From: Tetmemena sp. SeJ-2015
Lineage: Eukaryota > Ciliophora > Spirotrichea > Sporadotrichida > Oxytrichidae
DNA length: 64,000 nucleotides
Reading direction: 5' to 3'
Assembly (NCBI GenBank): GCA_027382625.1
Contig: JAJKFJ010020941.1
Coordinates: forward strand, 1-64,000
The translations under genes were made by a program, and so were the position numbers. The first letter of the stretch is position 1; every line of letters begins with the position of its first letter. Shown in pieces: positions 1 through 13,689 of this stretch. The notes below the pieces were generated by a model that was not told the origin of the DNA, did no database searches, and was given only the letters and a program-made list of their open reading frames with translations.

Positions 1-488
1 TAGCTAGAGGGTCGGATTTTCAGCTAGCGAGGTCTAGAACTATCCAGCGATTCTAAGGAGACTTTTTGACCTTTCCTAATCTCTTTTGTATTTAATTTTG
101 ACTTCACCCCTGATTCTTACAATAATATTTGATTTGAACTTTTATTTATCCTGAATTACATTAAATCTCTTTTTAATTTACAAGAAGCAATTCAAATCAT
201 ACTTTATTTCCCCAGAGAATAATTACTATTTCTCTTTCCTTAAATATTAACAACTCTTACTCATTTAATAGGCTTTCGTATTTCAATACTGGAAATAAAT
301 TTAAAATAAGAAGAATAGAAATCATCTTATCCTTCTCTATAGCTATTAAGAAATCTTTGTCTGGAGCTGTCAATCTAAGAGTTAAGATTTTAAGCATTAG
401 AAAAGCGATAACTTGACTCTGGTAGTCTGCTTCTGAAACTATCAACTTCACTGATTATTACCTCATATAATATAATATTATCCATTTA
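1..488 (-). CDS. Gln/Ser-rich coding stretch at left edge
   Basis: With UAA/UAG read as Gln, the minus strand is open from an ATG near 488 and includes SEVDSFRSRLPESSYRF, followed by a Ser/Arg/Gln-rich run ending at a TGA near 257. Below about 115 another minus frame is open to the window edge (REVKI/KYKRDQERS-like, basic). The composition resembles the cytoplasmic tail of gene A just upstream. It could therefore be the last part of A after an unresolved IES, or the start of a separate gene that continues outside the window. No domain is recognised and the product is unknown. Confidence 0.35.
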
Positions 489-499
489 GCCTCAAATTT

Positions 500-3400
500 T
501 CACTGCTGGTAATAAAGCCAGCATTTACAAAAAGTAACCACTTTTTTTATTCTTTTACTAAACTTTAAGAGTTTGTATCAAATTTAAGATAAAGAGAAAT
601 CTGGTGGAGGAGTAACATCTCTAGTCATCATGAGTAGTTGAAAGTATTTTTTTGACAATCCTTAGGTAAATAGCAGTATATTGAAAAGGAGCGCTTACTG
701 TGCCAATTTATTAATATAGAAGACTAGAGATCCGTACTTATTCTTCCAGGCTTTACTTAAGGAAACTGACAAGTTTTTGAAAAGTCGGGGCTATATGGAT
801 AATATGATATATTTTTAATCTCCGCTTATTTTGAGGCTTAATTATTTATGATTTAACTAAACCATTTTCTATTAAATTCATTTATTAGAGAGAAAGAAAT
901 CTTTATGAAGTTTAATTCTCTAATTAGGTAACTTTCTCTTATAATTGGTTGTGTCTCCCCTTTAAGATTCAAGGATAACTATTTAGTTTTCTCCATCCTT
1001 TTAAAATCTTTAGTTTTTTTCCTACATTGGCTTATTGCCTTCTTAAGACTTAGCAATTTAAACTCTCTAATAACTGACTGGCTTCCTTTACTTTTGTTTT
1101 TCGTAGCTTATTATGTTACTGCTTGTATTTTCAAACTGACTATGAGGAGTTGATATCTCAAACTATTAACTGAATTGTAAGTTGTTGTTGCTTTTCTTTT
1201 TAGACTCTCCCTCTGCTTTCTTCATAAACATGTTTGAATGAGACAAGTTGTCCTTATTGGATTCGGCTGCTGCTGCTGATAGTCCAGGTATCTTAGAGTA
1301 ACTGGAATTTAGAGCAAAACTTCCTAAGTTGTTTACAGAGTAAGTCCCAAAAGGATTTAGAAACTGTTAACTTGAGTTCATTGAGGAGGAGTCCTCTTCC
1401 TTTATGCTCTGCTGTTTACTCAGGTTAAAAATGCTGTTAATTTGCCAATCTGGTAATAAATTAAATTGAACGGAGTTTCTTTGGACACTATATCTTGAAA
1501 GCTTTTTCGCTTTTTGGAAATCATTCATCGAATTTTCATCCTGGTCTTGAAGATTTATTGACGGCAATTTCTAGCTAGAAGGAGCAAACAGTTTGTTGAT
1601 AAATAAGCAATTAAATATTAAAAATACGAATGTTATTCAATCTTTACTAGTCTGAAGTACTCTGACGAAGCTTGTTTTATTAACTTTCGGTTCTTTTGCT
1701 AGCTAAGTAATTCGAAAGGTCTAGCTTATTTTTCTCGCCATTTAAGATTATGTTAGAGCTTACATGCTTTGAATCTCAAAAGATAAAATTATACTCCAAC
1801 TACTTTTCTTTTAGGATCGGATTAGTTGAAATTTGAGTTGCTATCAAGATTCACAATTTATTGAAACTAAGGCTCATTAATGTTACTTGCAGAACCACCA
1901 CTTGACCCACTTTTGTTATCTCTTTCATCAGAGCTGTTTGAAAAATTCTTACTCCATTAATAGTCTTTCATTAATTAAACTGAAAACTTAAATAGTCCTA
2001 GTCTTAATTAAATCGAGACGTTTACTTTTGAAAGCCAAAATGTCCATTTTTATATTTTTCTACTGTTGGCGTGTTCCAATGCTTTTATATGTTTTAATAT
2101 TGCTTGTATGGCTTAAGGCTGTCATAGTTCCCATCTCTTGTAGACCAAGGAGTCTCCGACCCTATCTCATTTATCTAGTAAACTATTTCCTAGTTTTTCT
2201 ATTCCTTGAGTGCCTCAATTATGACCTCAAATGTTTCCTGCTTCTGTCGGAATTAAATAAAATGTATCTCCTATCTTGACTGTAGTCTGCTTCTTGTAGA
2301 TATTTATTAGAGGTTTTATAGTCTGGCTTTGATCCATAAAGCTTTTTATAAATTCAATATATAGAAGATGATTATCTAGTTTTATTAGCTTAGACCTTTA
2401 AAATCAGATTCCGCATCTTGTCTTTCTTCTGTTCTTTGCTCATCTACTTCTTGCTCAACTTCTTCTTTGATCTATTCGAGTTCCTTGAGTTTTTAAAGTC
2501 TCTTTGCTTGCTCCAGTCTTTTCTTCTACTTTTTCTTTTTGCTTCTGAACGAAGATAGAATTTTATTTATTGAAATAATATGTTGTTAAAGATTTGAAAG
2601 TCTTTTGCAACTTGAGGAACTAAACTTATAATCAGCAACAATAGTAAATGCATTTAATTTAAGATAGAAAACTCTTCTCTTCCAAATAAATTTCTTGATG
2701 TTGAACTTCAGATCCTTCAAAGTGCTTACTGTTATTATAATGACCATGAAAATAAGAGAAATAAATAAACAATGAATAATGAGATTGACGATAGCACAGC
2801 CTGAGTAAATAGCAACAAAGAGGTAGCTTGCAAAGTGTTTCAGAGTCATATCATCAATGAAATCAGTGTATATGGTCATCATTAAACTTAGCAAAAGCGT
2901 GCAAATCTCATTTAATAAAACATAATGAATATTTTGAATATAGTTCAATCATTGAAGACTTCTTGCTTATGTGTCGAGAGTTTAGGCTTTCCTCGCACAA
3001 GATAGATCAAGTAGAGAATGTTTGTGATTTGAAAAAGCATCAATTATAACTAGGGATACCCCTCTAATTAAAATTATCACATTTAATTTGAAGGTGACAA
3101 GAATGAAGAAGTAGCGGCGGATGACGAATATCGAATAGTAGTAAACCCAGGACTAGTTGAATGAATTTCTATCTTCGCAGATCTCTCTAAAGTACTTCTG
3201 TATAAAGTCTACTTGGGAATTTCTAATCTTCCTCAAAGATTTAACTTATTTTCCTTCTTATTTTTAAGTTAGGAGAGGAAGAATTATAGCAAGGATGATG
3301 TTACATAACAGAAATATACAACTGCAAATGAAGGAGACATAGTCCCCATAAGTCTAGTTATATTCTTTAAGTTAATTAAATATACCAGATTTTTTTTTAA

Positions 3401-6400
3401 AAAAAAGGAAAAATTTAAATACTTATTCTAGAGAGAGCTCAATGAAATACCTGAAGAAGGCATTACAAATCAGAAGATCTCCGAGGTAGCTAGTAAGTTA
3501 CCACGATCTCATTAAAATTTAAAGTGAGAAAATATTTTTAAAGATATCTGGTGTATTTGCAAGCTAGTAGAAAGAGGCATAGAGGAACCAAAGATATGTA
3601 GACTAAGAGCACCAGAAAAGGAAATCCAAGAATGTAGAAAAAATTGGAAGTATTGTATTCCATGTAATCGAAGTATTCATCATATGGTTCATAGTCTGAG
3701 GAGTCTTTGAGACTGAACATTTTTTAAATAGCGACAGAGTTTTCAAAAGTATCAAAGTTAACCACTGAGAATTGAGTATGTAGCAAAGAGAGAATATTAG
3801 CAGTGTAAGGGATTCTGAAAAGTGGAGTATGAGAAACCAGCTAGAGATGGTTTATGAAAGTCCAAAGTAACTGAAGCGAGCTTCCCATAACTGTACCTAG
3901 CAGGAAGTTTCCGTACAGAGCTATTTCCAATAAATTCCTAAGCCCTAGGGAGAGTCCATCACTAATGGCCTAGTCCCTTAATTAAAAATTAAAGTGACTT
4001 TCACTTTGATATTAAGCAGGTATTCGCTAACTTAATTAGAAATTTGTAGTTGTCAAATTAAATGTCGCTTCTAAGTAATCCTGAATTTGATTCAAAGAAA
4101 CTGAAGATAAGTCCATGAAATATAAACAATAAAAATAATTAAAGATACTTTAAATGTTTTCTAAGAAGAGAAAATTTAGACTTTCTTACCTAGCAATTTA
4201 AATAATTTTAATTTTGGTATTTATTAAATTAAGATGAAGCTTAGTTTAATGACAAAATAGTCTTTCCCTACATCTTGAATAGACCAACCCTTAATAAGAT
4301 TTTGAGTTGTGTTTAATTTATTTTCTGCTTTTATAGTGAGTATGTTTTAGATGATAGATTTGGTTAATTAAATAAATTAAAAGAAAACTCAAATTTTTTA
4401 ATTGAACATCATGCTCATTCGAAAAAGTTTATTTTATTGCATTAGAAACAAAATATATTTTATTTCTCATTTCAAATAACAAAAACAAAAATAGAGAAAT
4501 ATTTTGGTTAAATTATCATAATTTAATCTCTTAAATTTAATTCTTAATCGTTGATAAGTATTTTATATAAATAAATGCAAAAGTAAAGGTGACCTCCTGA
4601 TTATCAGAAATTATTAATTCAAAAAAGTGAAATAATAGATAAATTGACGAGATAGTTACGCTGTCTATTATATTTCTCAACCAAAGTTGACTAGATTAAT
4701 TTGCTGATTGACTCATGTTATTAAAGAAAAAATTCCCAATTTAATATTTATTCGTTGATTATGATGTCAATATAATACTAAAATTCTTCTTATTTAACCA
4801 TTAAAATAGCATATAAATGCTCTCACTTAAAATAAAATGTTTTGATTCAGGTAAATTTTTTTATTTGCATAAAATTAGAGAAATATTGATGGAAGTTGAC
4901 TCATTTTTTATATTAGTTTAATTTGCTGTCTGATTGACTTGACTGCCCTAGTGACTTGATTTTATTTGAATCATGCTGATTTTGTTATTCACAGTAATCA
5001 GAGACTTTATTGTTGTAAACAAAAATTAAATTTTATCTTCCTAATTAAAGTTTTAAAATAATAATTAGTATGAGAGGAGGTAGGTCCCTATATCTGAAGA
5101 TTTAGGATCAATGAAGAGAGAAGTTGCAGACACCGATATAAATTTGGCTACCTTCTAGGGAAATAGCAGTTTGAAATTTTCAATAGTGGTATTTGGATCT
5201 GTCATGGTGATAGTAGTGGGCCCTGTCCCATCTATCTAATAAATTATTCAAAATGGTCTTCATAAAGATAAGATTATAATCTAGATGTATTCTGGAATAG
5301 TTGACACATAATTCAATTTAAATTAGTGAGTATAATTTACGGTCTATGGATTTTGTGATACAATTGAGGGTTGTGTCGTTTGTGGTGGCAATGAAGTAGA
5401 TGTTTGTGTTGAAGGCGTTGGGGAATTGCTCACAAATTATGATTGAGTGGGAGCTGGAGTTGACGATAATTAAGCTGATGTCGCACTTACCAAAGGAACT
5501 TGCTTATCAATACTAGAAATATCTAATGAGAAAATGCATTAAAATGAAAAAAGGTTTAAATTGTGGAGGAAGGAGTTGGAGCAACAGTTGATGAAGAAGT
5601 GGAAGTTTGTGGTGTGGGTGTTGAGGAGGATATCTACTAAGTTGTTTAGGATGTACTTTGAGAACTAGGTGTGAGGTCTGGAGTGGTCTAGGCATTTGTT
5701 TGAGTAGGAGAAGGTGTTGGATCTAATGGAAGAATATCTGTAGTATGAGGGGCTTCAGTAGTTGTATCTTAAATTTAAGTTGTAGTGGGTGAAGTGGTCT
5801 CAGAAATTTCAATTTGATCACTAGCAGGCGTGGTAGTAATTTAGTAAGTGGGTTGAGGTGTAATAGTGGAAGTTGATTAAATTTATTAGTCTGAGTTAAG
5901 TGTAGTAGTTATTGGAGATGTAGTTGTATCGGGAAAATTTTTGGTTGAAGTGCCTAACTCTAAGTCAGTTTGAGTTGGTGCAGGAGCTTAGGTCTCTAAT
6001 TGCTGTTGAGTTGCGGATGGATCAGGAGTAGATGTTATAGATGACAATGTAGTGGATGAGATGTTGTCAGAAGTAGCTGTAGTAGGATTTTAGTCTTGCT
6101 ATTAAGTTGGCTGAGGAGATGTAGTTTATTAAGGTACTATATTTATGATTTATAATGGCTTTAGGAATTTATTTCCTTAAGTTTAAAATTTATTTTCTTA
6201 TTTTTACTACAATAATTTATTACCTCCCTTTCCAGAGGGATATTGAAAAATCTTTGATGTTCTAGACTAATCTAATTAGAAATTAGATGAATTAATAAGG
6301 TTTTGAGTATAATTTTAATGAAAAATTGGTTTTGCTATTCTTTTTATAAAATATAAGTAAATTTGGATTGAAATTTAATAGTAGTAGTTGAAGTGATATC

Positions 6401-9400
6401 AGGTTAGGAGGTTGATGCTAAAATACCTGTAGAGAGGGGAGCAGGAGTAGTGGATAAAACAGCTGTAGTTTAACTTGATGACTATTGAATTTGAGTAGTT
6501 GAGGAACTAGTTGCTGTTAGAGCAGCAGTAGTAGTAGTGGTTGAAGTGGTGATAGTAGTGGTGGTAGTAGTAGTGACTATTTTTATGATAAAACTTGCAC
6601 TCTTTTTGTAGATAAACATTTTAGCATTTTAAATTGGGAAAGCAAACATATGCATATGGGTTTACCATTAAGAAAAATAAAGTGTTGCGTTCACTTGTAT
6701 AAGATAAGAAAGTGCATACACTGCTTGATTTTTTAATTTTAAATATTTTAGGCAAAAATAGTCTCATTATAAAATTAATAAAAATAAAAAAAAAGATTGA
6801 AAACATCTTAAACAAATTTTAAAGATTAAATTTTTTATAATAAAAATTACTTTTTTATACAGTAGAAGCAATTTTATATAGTTGATATAAATTTAATAGA
6901 AGCTTTAAAAGTTTAATCATTTTGCAATAATTTCTGACAAAATATTATTATAATAAAAATGATTTTGCACTGTAAAAGTCATTGAATCATCATCATTTTA
7001 AATTATTCTCAATGATATTTAAAAATAGCTTTTTTATTTCATTCTAACTAAAGTTTATATAAGAAGGCAAAGCAGAGCCGTTTGCGAAGTTAGCTGAATA
7101 TGTCCAATCTATATCAGAGCAGACTTTACTATAGGTGAAAGCTCCCAAATTAAGGGTTTGAGAAGTTTCTCCCATTTGAATAGTGTATATGTTTTATAGA
7201 TTTGGGGCAGATATTTACCCTTAATCAGGCATCTCTAAAAGAGAAGAGGGAAGCTAAGCAATACTTAAATTTTTTATGTCTTCAGCAGTTACAAGTGGAG
7301 AGTGATTCAGTTATATTGACCAGTTAGTTGAGCTATAACTTGCTGCGGCGGGAGACATAAATTTTAAAGTGGCGAAGAGGGATGCAGATTAAATTTTATT
7401 TGAATTTATTTTTACCAATAGTGATGTAACTATTTTCTCATTTAAACATTTTTATTAATTAAAAATAAGGATATGAAGGTTGTCTGGATGTCCATGGGGA
7501 ATGTTTTAGTAATAACAGACACAATTATTCCACCATTATCAGGGTATGAATTAATAAAAGCAGTTGCTTTATTATAGGTTTGGCTGTTCAAATTTTAAGT
7601 AGAACCCACGTAATATACTGAACTCCCGCCACTCAACATGAAACTCTTAGCTTAGAAAAAACTGGGGTTCGCTAATTAGGTTATCTTGATTAAATATATA
7701 AAAGTAGTAAATAGAGTTAGGAATTAGATTTCCTTAGCTTGGAGGCTGGTAAGCAATTGAGTGATATCTACTTTTGCATAATACATAGCAGTGTTAGCGA
7801 TATAGAAGGTGAATTAGATATTGACAGTGTCGAATTATAAGTCCCTGCAATAAGTATGTGTATTAAATCTACTTATTAAATGTAATAAGTCTTCTAATTC
7901 ATGTCAAGATAAAAGGTTTTGAGAAGCACCATGATGCCAAGAACAGTCTCTTGAAACTGAAGAAGGCCAATGTCATTAGAATCAGGGCCCAAACTTTCAG
8001 CACATCCCACAAGAGTATACAACACAAGTATAGGATGAATAAAAATGGATCATTGTGGGTTGATAAAAAAATAAAAAATAGTTATTTGTATGTATGGTTC
8101 CAAACACCTTCTAATGCATCTTTTTATGATTAGAATTATATAACTTGTAAAGTATTCATTTCTTCTCCGCACTCTATAATTAGTTTTTTAAATCTTTGTA
8201 TCTTGATTTCACTATGTCCTAATAAAAAGCTCTATTTATGATCGGAATGTATGTTTAGGTCTGTAGAGAATTTACTTCTAAATTTTATGGTATTTGATAT
8301 GGTGATTACTTTGGTTAAAGATTTTTAATTAAATTGCATCTATAATTTTTTTACTACATCTGTGTTTCATAATTCCCTACTGTTCAACCCTATTAGTTAA
8401 AAAATTAATTTAATATCTGCTACTTCTGATATTCCATTGGTATTCATGCTATAATTGCTGAACCTTTCCGATTGTGATTGATTTAGAACTACTGGTGCTG
8501 AATGGAGTGGTTACTGAATAGGTGAATGGTGAACTCCCATCTACTAAGCTAAGTTTATGAAGAGATAGCTTTGAGTTAGTGCTGCCGAATACGTATCCAT
8601 AGTTAGGATCTGGGCTCATTGCGAGACTTCTTGGATAAAATGGAAGTGCACTTTAGCCATAGCTTTTATAAAAATAAATTAGCTTTTGTAAAAAATGGGA
8701 GTAAGAATGGATGAACTAGTGTTCAGTGTGTAGCAAGAAACATACATCTGATTGCCTTGACCTGAGACTGAAATTAATTGATTCCTGCTACTATCAATAC
8801 AATACGATTAATTTATGGGGAGTAAGAGATAATTCAAAAATGAACAAGTAGATGAAGACCTTATCATTAGAGGCTTAACCACTATATTATTTTTTGTTGT
8901 TGTGGATATGGCTTCGTCGAGTAAACGTCTATTTAACAAATTCTTTTTCTTCAATAAGAATATAAAAAAAACAGCAGTAAAAATAAAATATGAAATAATA
9001 AAAAAGAAGATGATAAGTAAAAATTATTAGAGATGTTTCAAATAATTCAAAATCAAATAGAGTGGAGTGGGTTTCAAAAGTACGTAATCAGACATTAAGG
9101 CAATTATAAATATATTATTCTTTTTAGTTAAATTCTTTGTTACTTATACATTTCTTTTTTTATTTCTCTCATCCATTTATAATTGACCTATATTAATAGT
9201 TGCACCTACTACAACTCTGGATGAAAGATAAATATCTATTATCAATTTACTAATAAAGATAACAAGAAAAATTAAATTCTAAATGTGTAATTATCGCTAA
9301 TTGGTAAAATTGTTTGCCATTTATATAAATTTGATGTGTAGAATTAATTTGACGAAGAGGTGTCTTGCTCAAAATATGAGCGAAGCAGGCTTCCCGTGAA

Positions 9401-11060
9401 GATGTCAAATATACTCAAACTATAAGCAGGACTTTCGCTCAGAGCTACTATTAAGCTAGAGGCATCACTTATATATTTGTCTAGAATTTTAATTTCTAAA
9501 AACAATAATTGTAAAAGTTTAGAACAGAAAGTAAACTGGGTTGGGACCGTAGAGAAGGTAGAAATTACCTAAATTAAAAAAAATAGGCTATTAAAATACC
9601 TATTTAATCCATAGAGATGTTCCAGTTTCTGCATATACTATATTTTATGGAAAATATATATCTTTGTTAATAGATAGATTGTTTATTGTAATAAAGTGAG
9701 AATCGGAGTTTAGGCCTACTTCACCAAATCAGGGTAGGATGATGAAGATCCTCCCAAAAGAAGCTCATTTATTTGTTAAATATTTACAGTTAATAAAATT
9801 TAAGAAATAACAATATAGAAAAATAGTTGAGAATTCAATTAAAATTGATGATTTGTTTAAATTATATACGGAGATCTTCGATTTAGTGGCTGTTGCAAAT
9901 GTGTAACTTGATCGAAAGCTAATAAATAAAAAGAGCATCTCACAGCAATTTGAGGCAACTAAACATGATTCGCAATCTCTTCGTAATCATAAAATCCTAA
10001 CCCCTCTAAAATTGAGTATTTTTTAACACTTACACAAAAGATAGGAGGAGGATTAAAATACTTAGAATTTTATCCTTAATTGAATAGTCTCATTTTTATT
10101 TAAATTGGATATTCTTGAACTGCAGCCGAGATTTACCATTTTAATTTAATATCTAATTTAATTATCTTTTTTTTTAATTAAATTCTCCAGCTATAATTAA
10201 TGTTGATATGTTTTTACAAAACAAATCTATAATGTTTCTTCTTTAAACCAATTCAATTAAAACAATTTAGAGAAAATTATTTTGAAAATCATTATTCAGT
10301 TAATTCAAACTTATTCACAGCCCTGTTTTTTTTTTATGATTTCTGTTATAAATAATTTTTTTATACTAAGATCTTGTAAATATAAATAAAGACTAAAAGC
10401 TGCTTAAAATTTTAAGAAATAAAAATTTATCAACACCTTTGAAATGTTGTTAAATTATTGATGTTATTTAACGCACTTATTGTCATCGCTTCGTGGTTTC
10501 AATTAAAAATTAAACTACATTCAGCTCGACTAATTTAATCTACACTCATGAAGCTAATTATAAAACTTCTTTGATAAAGACCAGTCTAATTTATTCCATT
10601 ACCACAAGAATCGATATTGAATTTTGAAGGATTAATTTACACCAAAGAAGAATTAATTCTCTATGTTTCTTGCTCAGATATAGAAGAAATTTTAGAATAT
10701 ATTCAGCATTTTATATTTTTTCCAAATTTAATCTCTATTCAAATAGCAAGAACTTCTAAATTTTATTAAAAATTAATAAAATTGATAAGCTTGCCACTAT
10801 TTTCACTATAGTCCATACATAAAAATACCGTGTCGCCATTATTTCCACCCAGTATTTAGGGCTCTGAATATATCGGCTGTGGTGAAAAACATTGCTGGCT
10901 ACTCAAATTATCATAGAGCATCTCTCTCTGCAAGAATAATACTACTTTATTTATTCTTTGTATTTTTGGAATAGGCTTTGATGGCTTTCTTCATTATATT
11001 CCACATTGCTTTAAGAAATATTCTCTGATGTCACCGTACAGATAAATAGATAATTTATAA
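500..11060 (-). CDS. Large surface protein A: propeller/cadherin-like ectodomain, mucin stalk, TRP-like membrane region
   Basis: The reading frame is broken into many UAR=Gln blocks by unresolved IESs. In translation order: an N-terminal ectodomain with the motif LGGNNGDTVFLCMDYS (about 10.9-10.8 kb) and an SBBP-like blade LLLGGSSSSYPDLVK (about 9.75 kb); an inserted TIR element at 9,822-10,195; a block with SDSNDIGLLQFQETVLG (about 7.98 kb); a Thr/Ser/Pro-rich stalk (6.58-5.19 kb); and a multipass region with DYEPYDEYFDYMEYN (about 3.7 kb), YFREICEDRNSF (about 3.2 kb) and FNEICTLLLSLMMTIYTDF-type helices (2.95-2.59 kb). A charged coiled-coil and Gln/Ser-rich tail follows to about 0.5 kb. The helix plus TDF pattern resembles the TRP-like family PF06011 of fungi and protists. 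A surface receptor or channel-like role is inferred. Gene B is a paralogue. Both ends are approximate. Confidence 0.6.
5190..6580 (-). other. Mucin-like Thr/Ser/Pro stalk of gene A
   Basis: On the minus strand this stretch translates to long Thr, Ser and Pro runs such as TTQIQDTTTEAPHTTD and SSSTPTPQTSTSSST. The plus strand shows the mirror GTAGTT/GTGGTA repeats. Such stretches are usually extended, heavily O-glycosylated linkers between the ectodomain and the membrane. Two AT-rich interruptions (about 5.22-5.55 and 6.12-6.38 kb) break the repeat and are probably IESs. Gene B has the equivalent stalk at 18.10-18.68 kb. Confidence 0.6.
9822..10195 (-). mobile_element. MITE-like element with TIRs, copy 1 (in gene A)
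   Basis: This is the most diverged of three copies. One end reads ATAGTTGAGAATTCAATT and the other, on the opposite strand, TATAGCTGGAGAATTTAAT; together they form imperfect terminal inverted repeats. The interior aligns with copies 2 and 3 in blocks such as ATTCTAAG..TTTTATCC. It lies between ectodomain coding blocks of gene A, so it must be removed for expression. There is no ORF inside, so it is non-autonomous. Confidence 0.65.
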
Positions 11061-13480
11061 TTGATAAGCAATAAAAGAAAGGAGAGAACTCTCTGCAAAA
11101 GCCAAATTCGATAGGGTGCGTATATTATTCATCAATATTAATGGAACTTAGAAATATAAAGTGAATCATTTACTGAAAATTAAAGATTAAATATTTTGGA
11201 AATTAAATTCACATAATTTTTATTTCCTAAGAAGTCCTTGTTTAAAAATGTCACTGAAAAATAGTATAATAATCTTTAAAATTAACTATGATTTTTAATT
11301 TTAATTGGTTATAAATCTATTAATTGAAGATTAGCATTTATTCCCAGTTGCTCCCATTTATCACATTGCAGGAGTAGTATTGATTGCGCAAACTACACTA
11401 TTATGAAGAGTAGAGGCTGTTAACATGTGATTGAGTAAGGATGATAATTATTAATCAAATTATATTATGATTTTAAGCTATAATTAGTAGTGCGCACGAG
11501 AGTTTTATATCATTAACTATTATTAGGTTTTGTTCATAGATTGACAATTATCTCAAAATTATTATTGAAGAATCCAGACCTCTTAACAAAACTAATAACT
11601 CAAATTATTAATTTCAATATTAAATTACTAATAGCATAATGGAGCAAGTTATTATATAGAATTAAGTAAATCCATTCAATCTCAGGTAACTTATTAACTT
11701 ATTAGCATTCTTACTTTAACAAATAAATTAGATGTTCTAAGTAATAATTAAAGTAACTCTTAATTAAACTAAATTCAATTTAAAATGGGTTGCTATTTTT
11801 TCTCCCGCTATCGCGCTTGATCAGCAATTGTCCATGGGTTTTTGAGGCGATCACAGAGGAAAACCGGTGGATTTCAATCGACATCAGTGAGTGCTAGCGA
11901 CTGCTAGTTTGTCAGACCACAGAGATCCTCACCATCTCTAAAGGGGAGTAGTGCGTCATCACTAATTAACTGACGTCTGGGCTTTAACGTGACGTGGCAA
12001 CTGATCAAGGAGTTACGCCTGTGAATTAGCTTTAAATCGATCGATTTAGTTATTATATGCCCTATTAGGGGTTCACTTAATTCCTAATCTATTATTAACT
12101 ATTTAAAATTAAATATATTTTCCATAAATCTGAGAATTTGAACCAAATAAGTTCGGAATACAAGATCATTCAACTTATAAGACTTAAAATACTAGTTTAA
12201 ATTAAAAATTTTACTTAGAAAATTTAAAAAAGGGAGATGCAGTCCCATTTTGATAGAGGCTCTCAGTCTTCTTCCAACTGAGTTTTCTAGTTTACAGAAA
12301 AGTATTAAAAATAATTTAAGTTATTTGAAAATTATCCTTGAGGTTTAGTAACACATTTGAATTTATTTTAAACCCAACTGTTCCTTTAAGACTCTTAGTA
12401 AAATGATTTAAAGTTTTATTTTAGTTTACTGAAAATGTTCTGATTTATTACTCTGTAATCGCCTATTATTATTATAGTAGCTTTTTTTCCTTCAGTTTAT
12501 ATAATATTTTAATTTTGATTAATCGTACTACTACTCTGACTTCAAAGATGATTTGTGAAGCATCTACATTTTTATTGAAGAAAAAAATTCATTGAACTAT
12601 ATTGGGAGGTATGAAGTTGTGTAAAAATGCCCACTCCCCCCCAAATAATTATTAAATATAAACTAATAGTAGTGGTAGCTGAAGTCTCCTATAAATTTAA
12701 TTGTATATTAGGATAGCTAACTGATAATTTATCAATAAAGTGGCATCTAATTACCAAATTTATATATGAGCTACATATAAACTTTCTCGTGTTAAATAAA
12801 ATATGTGGCCTCTTCAAGTCTAAAATAATATCACTTAGTCAAGTCATCATCATTCACTCATTTTTATTTCTCTGAGTTGAGCCAATTATATTTACAATAA
12901 GAATAAATTAAATAAATATAATCGTAAGCAAGAACTTCAGAAGGAACAAAGCAGAAAATATGTTGAAGTCTCTTTGACTGTAGATTCGAATGCTGAATTG
13001 GTAAATGATATTCATTATAAAATTTAAATTGTTACTGAATAGTTTGAGGATATAGCATAAACTATTTTAAGTGATGAGTAGCCTTTCTTTAATTAATTTG
13101 GCTATTGCTGCTATTATTCTACAGAGAAACTGCTTATGTCAAAGTCCACTTGTTCTTTAGCTTATTAAAAATTTTAAATCAAGATAAAGCTAGGAATAAT
13201 TTTATAATTCTTTTCTCTGTAATCTTTATCTTCATTCCCTAAAAGCTAGCGAGAGCTATCTAAAAGATTTGACTTTGGGTTTTATAAGTTTGCAACTAAA
13301 ATAGAATAAGTTTCATAATTTTTTTTAAAAAAATCACTTCAAAGTTTTTGCTTCAAATTATTCAAATTAATTTAATATTTTAATCTAAAAAATAATCTTA
13401 AACAAAAGTCAATTCAATTTTACTACGATATTCTTCTTTAATTATTTTAAAAACTTCATCTAAAATTAACAGAGGAGATT
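11061..13480. other. AT-rich intergenic region between genes A and B
   Basis: No UAR=Gln frame with protein-like composition was found on either strand. The DNA is very AT-rich apart from the GC-richer island at about 11.79-12.07 kb, which is listed separately as an RNA candidate. It contains the 5' flank of gene A and the 3' flank of gene B. Confidence 0.5.
11790..12070 (+). ncRNA. Structured RNA candidate, possibly SRP (7SL) RNA-like
   Basis: A sharply GC-richer island stands in AT-rich non-coding DNA. Three local hairpins are visible in succession: CTAGC/GCTAG at 11,894-11,907; AGAGAT/ATCTCT at 11,921-11,939; CGTCA/TGACG at 11,954-11,975. Near 12,000-12,030 the plus strand reads CTGATCA..GGAGT..ACGCCTGTGAATTAGC. 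This resembles the CTGATCA..CGCCTGTGAATAGC segment conserved in the 3' strand of SRP RNA. I could not find the helix 8 GGAA/AGCAG signature, so the SRP assignment is tentative; another structured RNA is possible. A perfect palindrome AAATCGATCGATTT follows at about 12,033-12,046. Confidence 0.35.
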
Positions 13481-13689
13481 TTTTTCCGGATTATATATAT
13501 CTTTTTTAAACTTAGAATAATTTGTGAACCAACCAACCCAAAAAAAAGATTTTTTTGCTTATGAGAAATTTCTTCTTAAAATTACTAAAATTTAAGATTT
13601 TTTAAATAAGGTTATAGAGATCTAAAGTTATTTTTGTTAAAACCTGAGCTATAATAATTTAACTTTATAGTTTGTAGAGTCAGCACGAG

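Noticed and set aside
2028..2279. Hydrophobic plus-strand frame
   Set aside because: It is opposite the gene A tail coding block (ALKEQKNQEIVYQINEIGS) and looks like an antisense artefact.
7300..8130. Aspartic protease reading of the SDSNDIG..ETVLG block in genes A and B
   Set aside because: The local likeness to the C-terminal flap of pepsin-type enzymes is weak and no DTG/DSG catalytic motif was found in either gene.
12030..12050. Palindrome AAATCGATCGATTT as a regulatory operator
   Set aside because: A single palindrome in AT-rich DNA with no supporting context; noted only with the RNA candidate.
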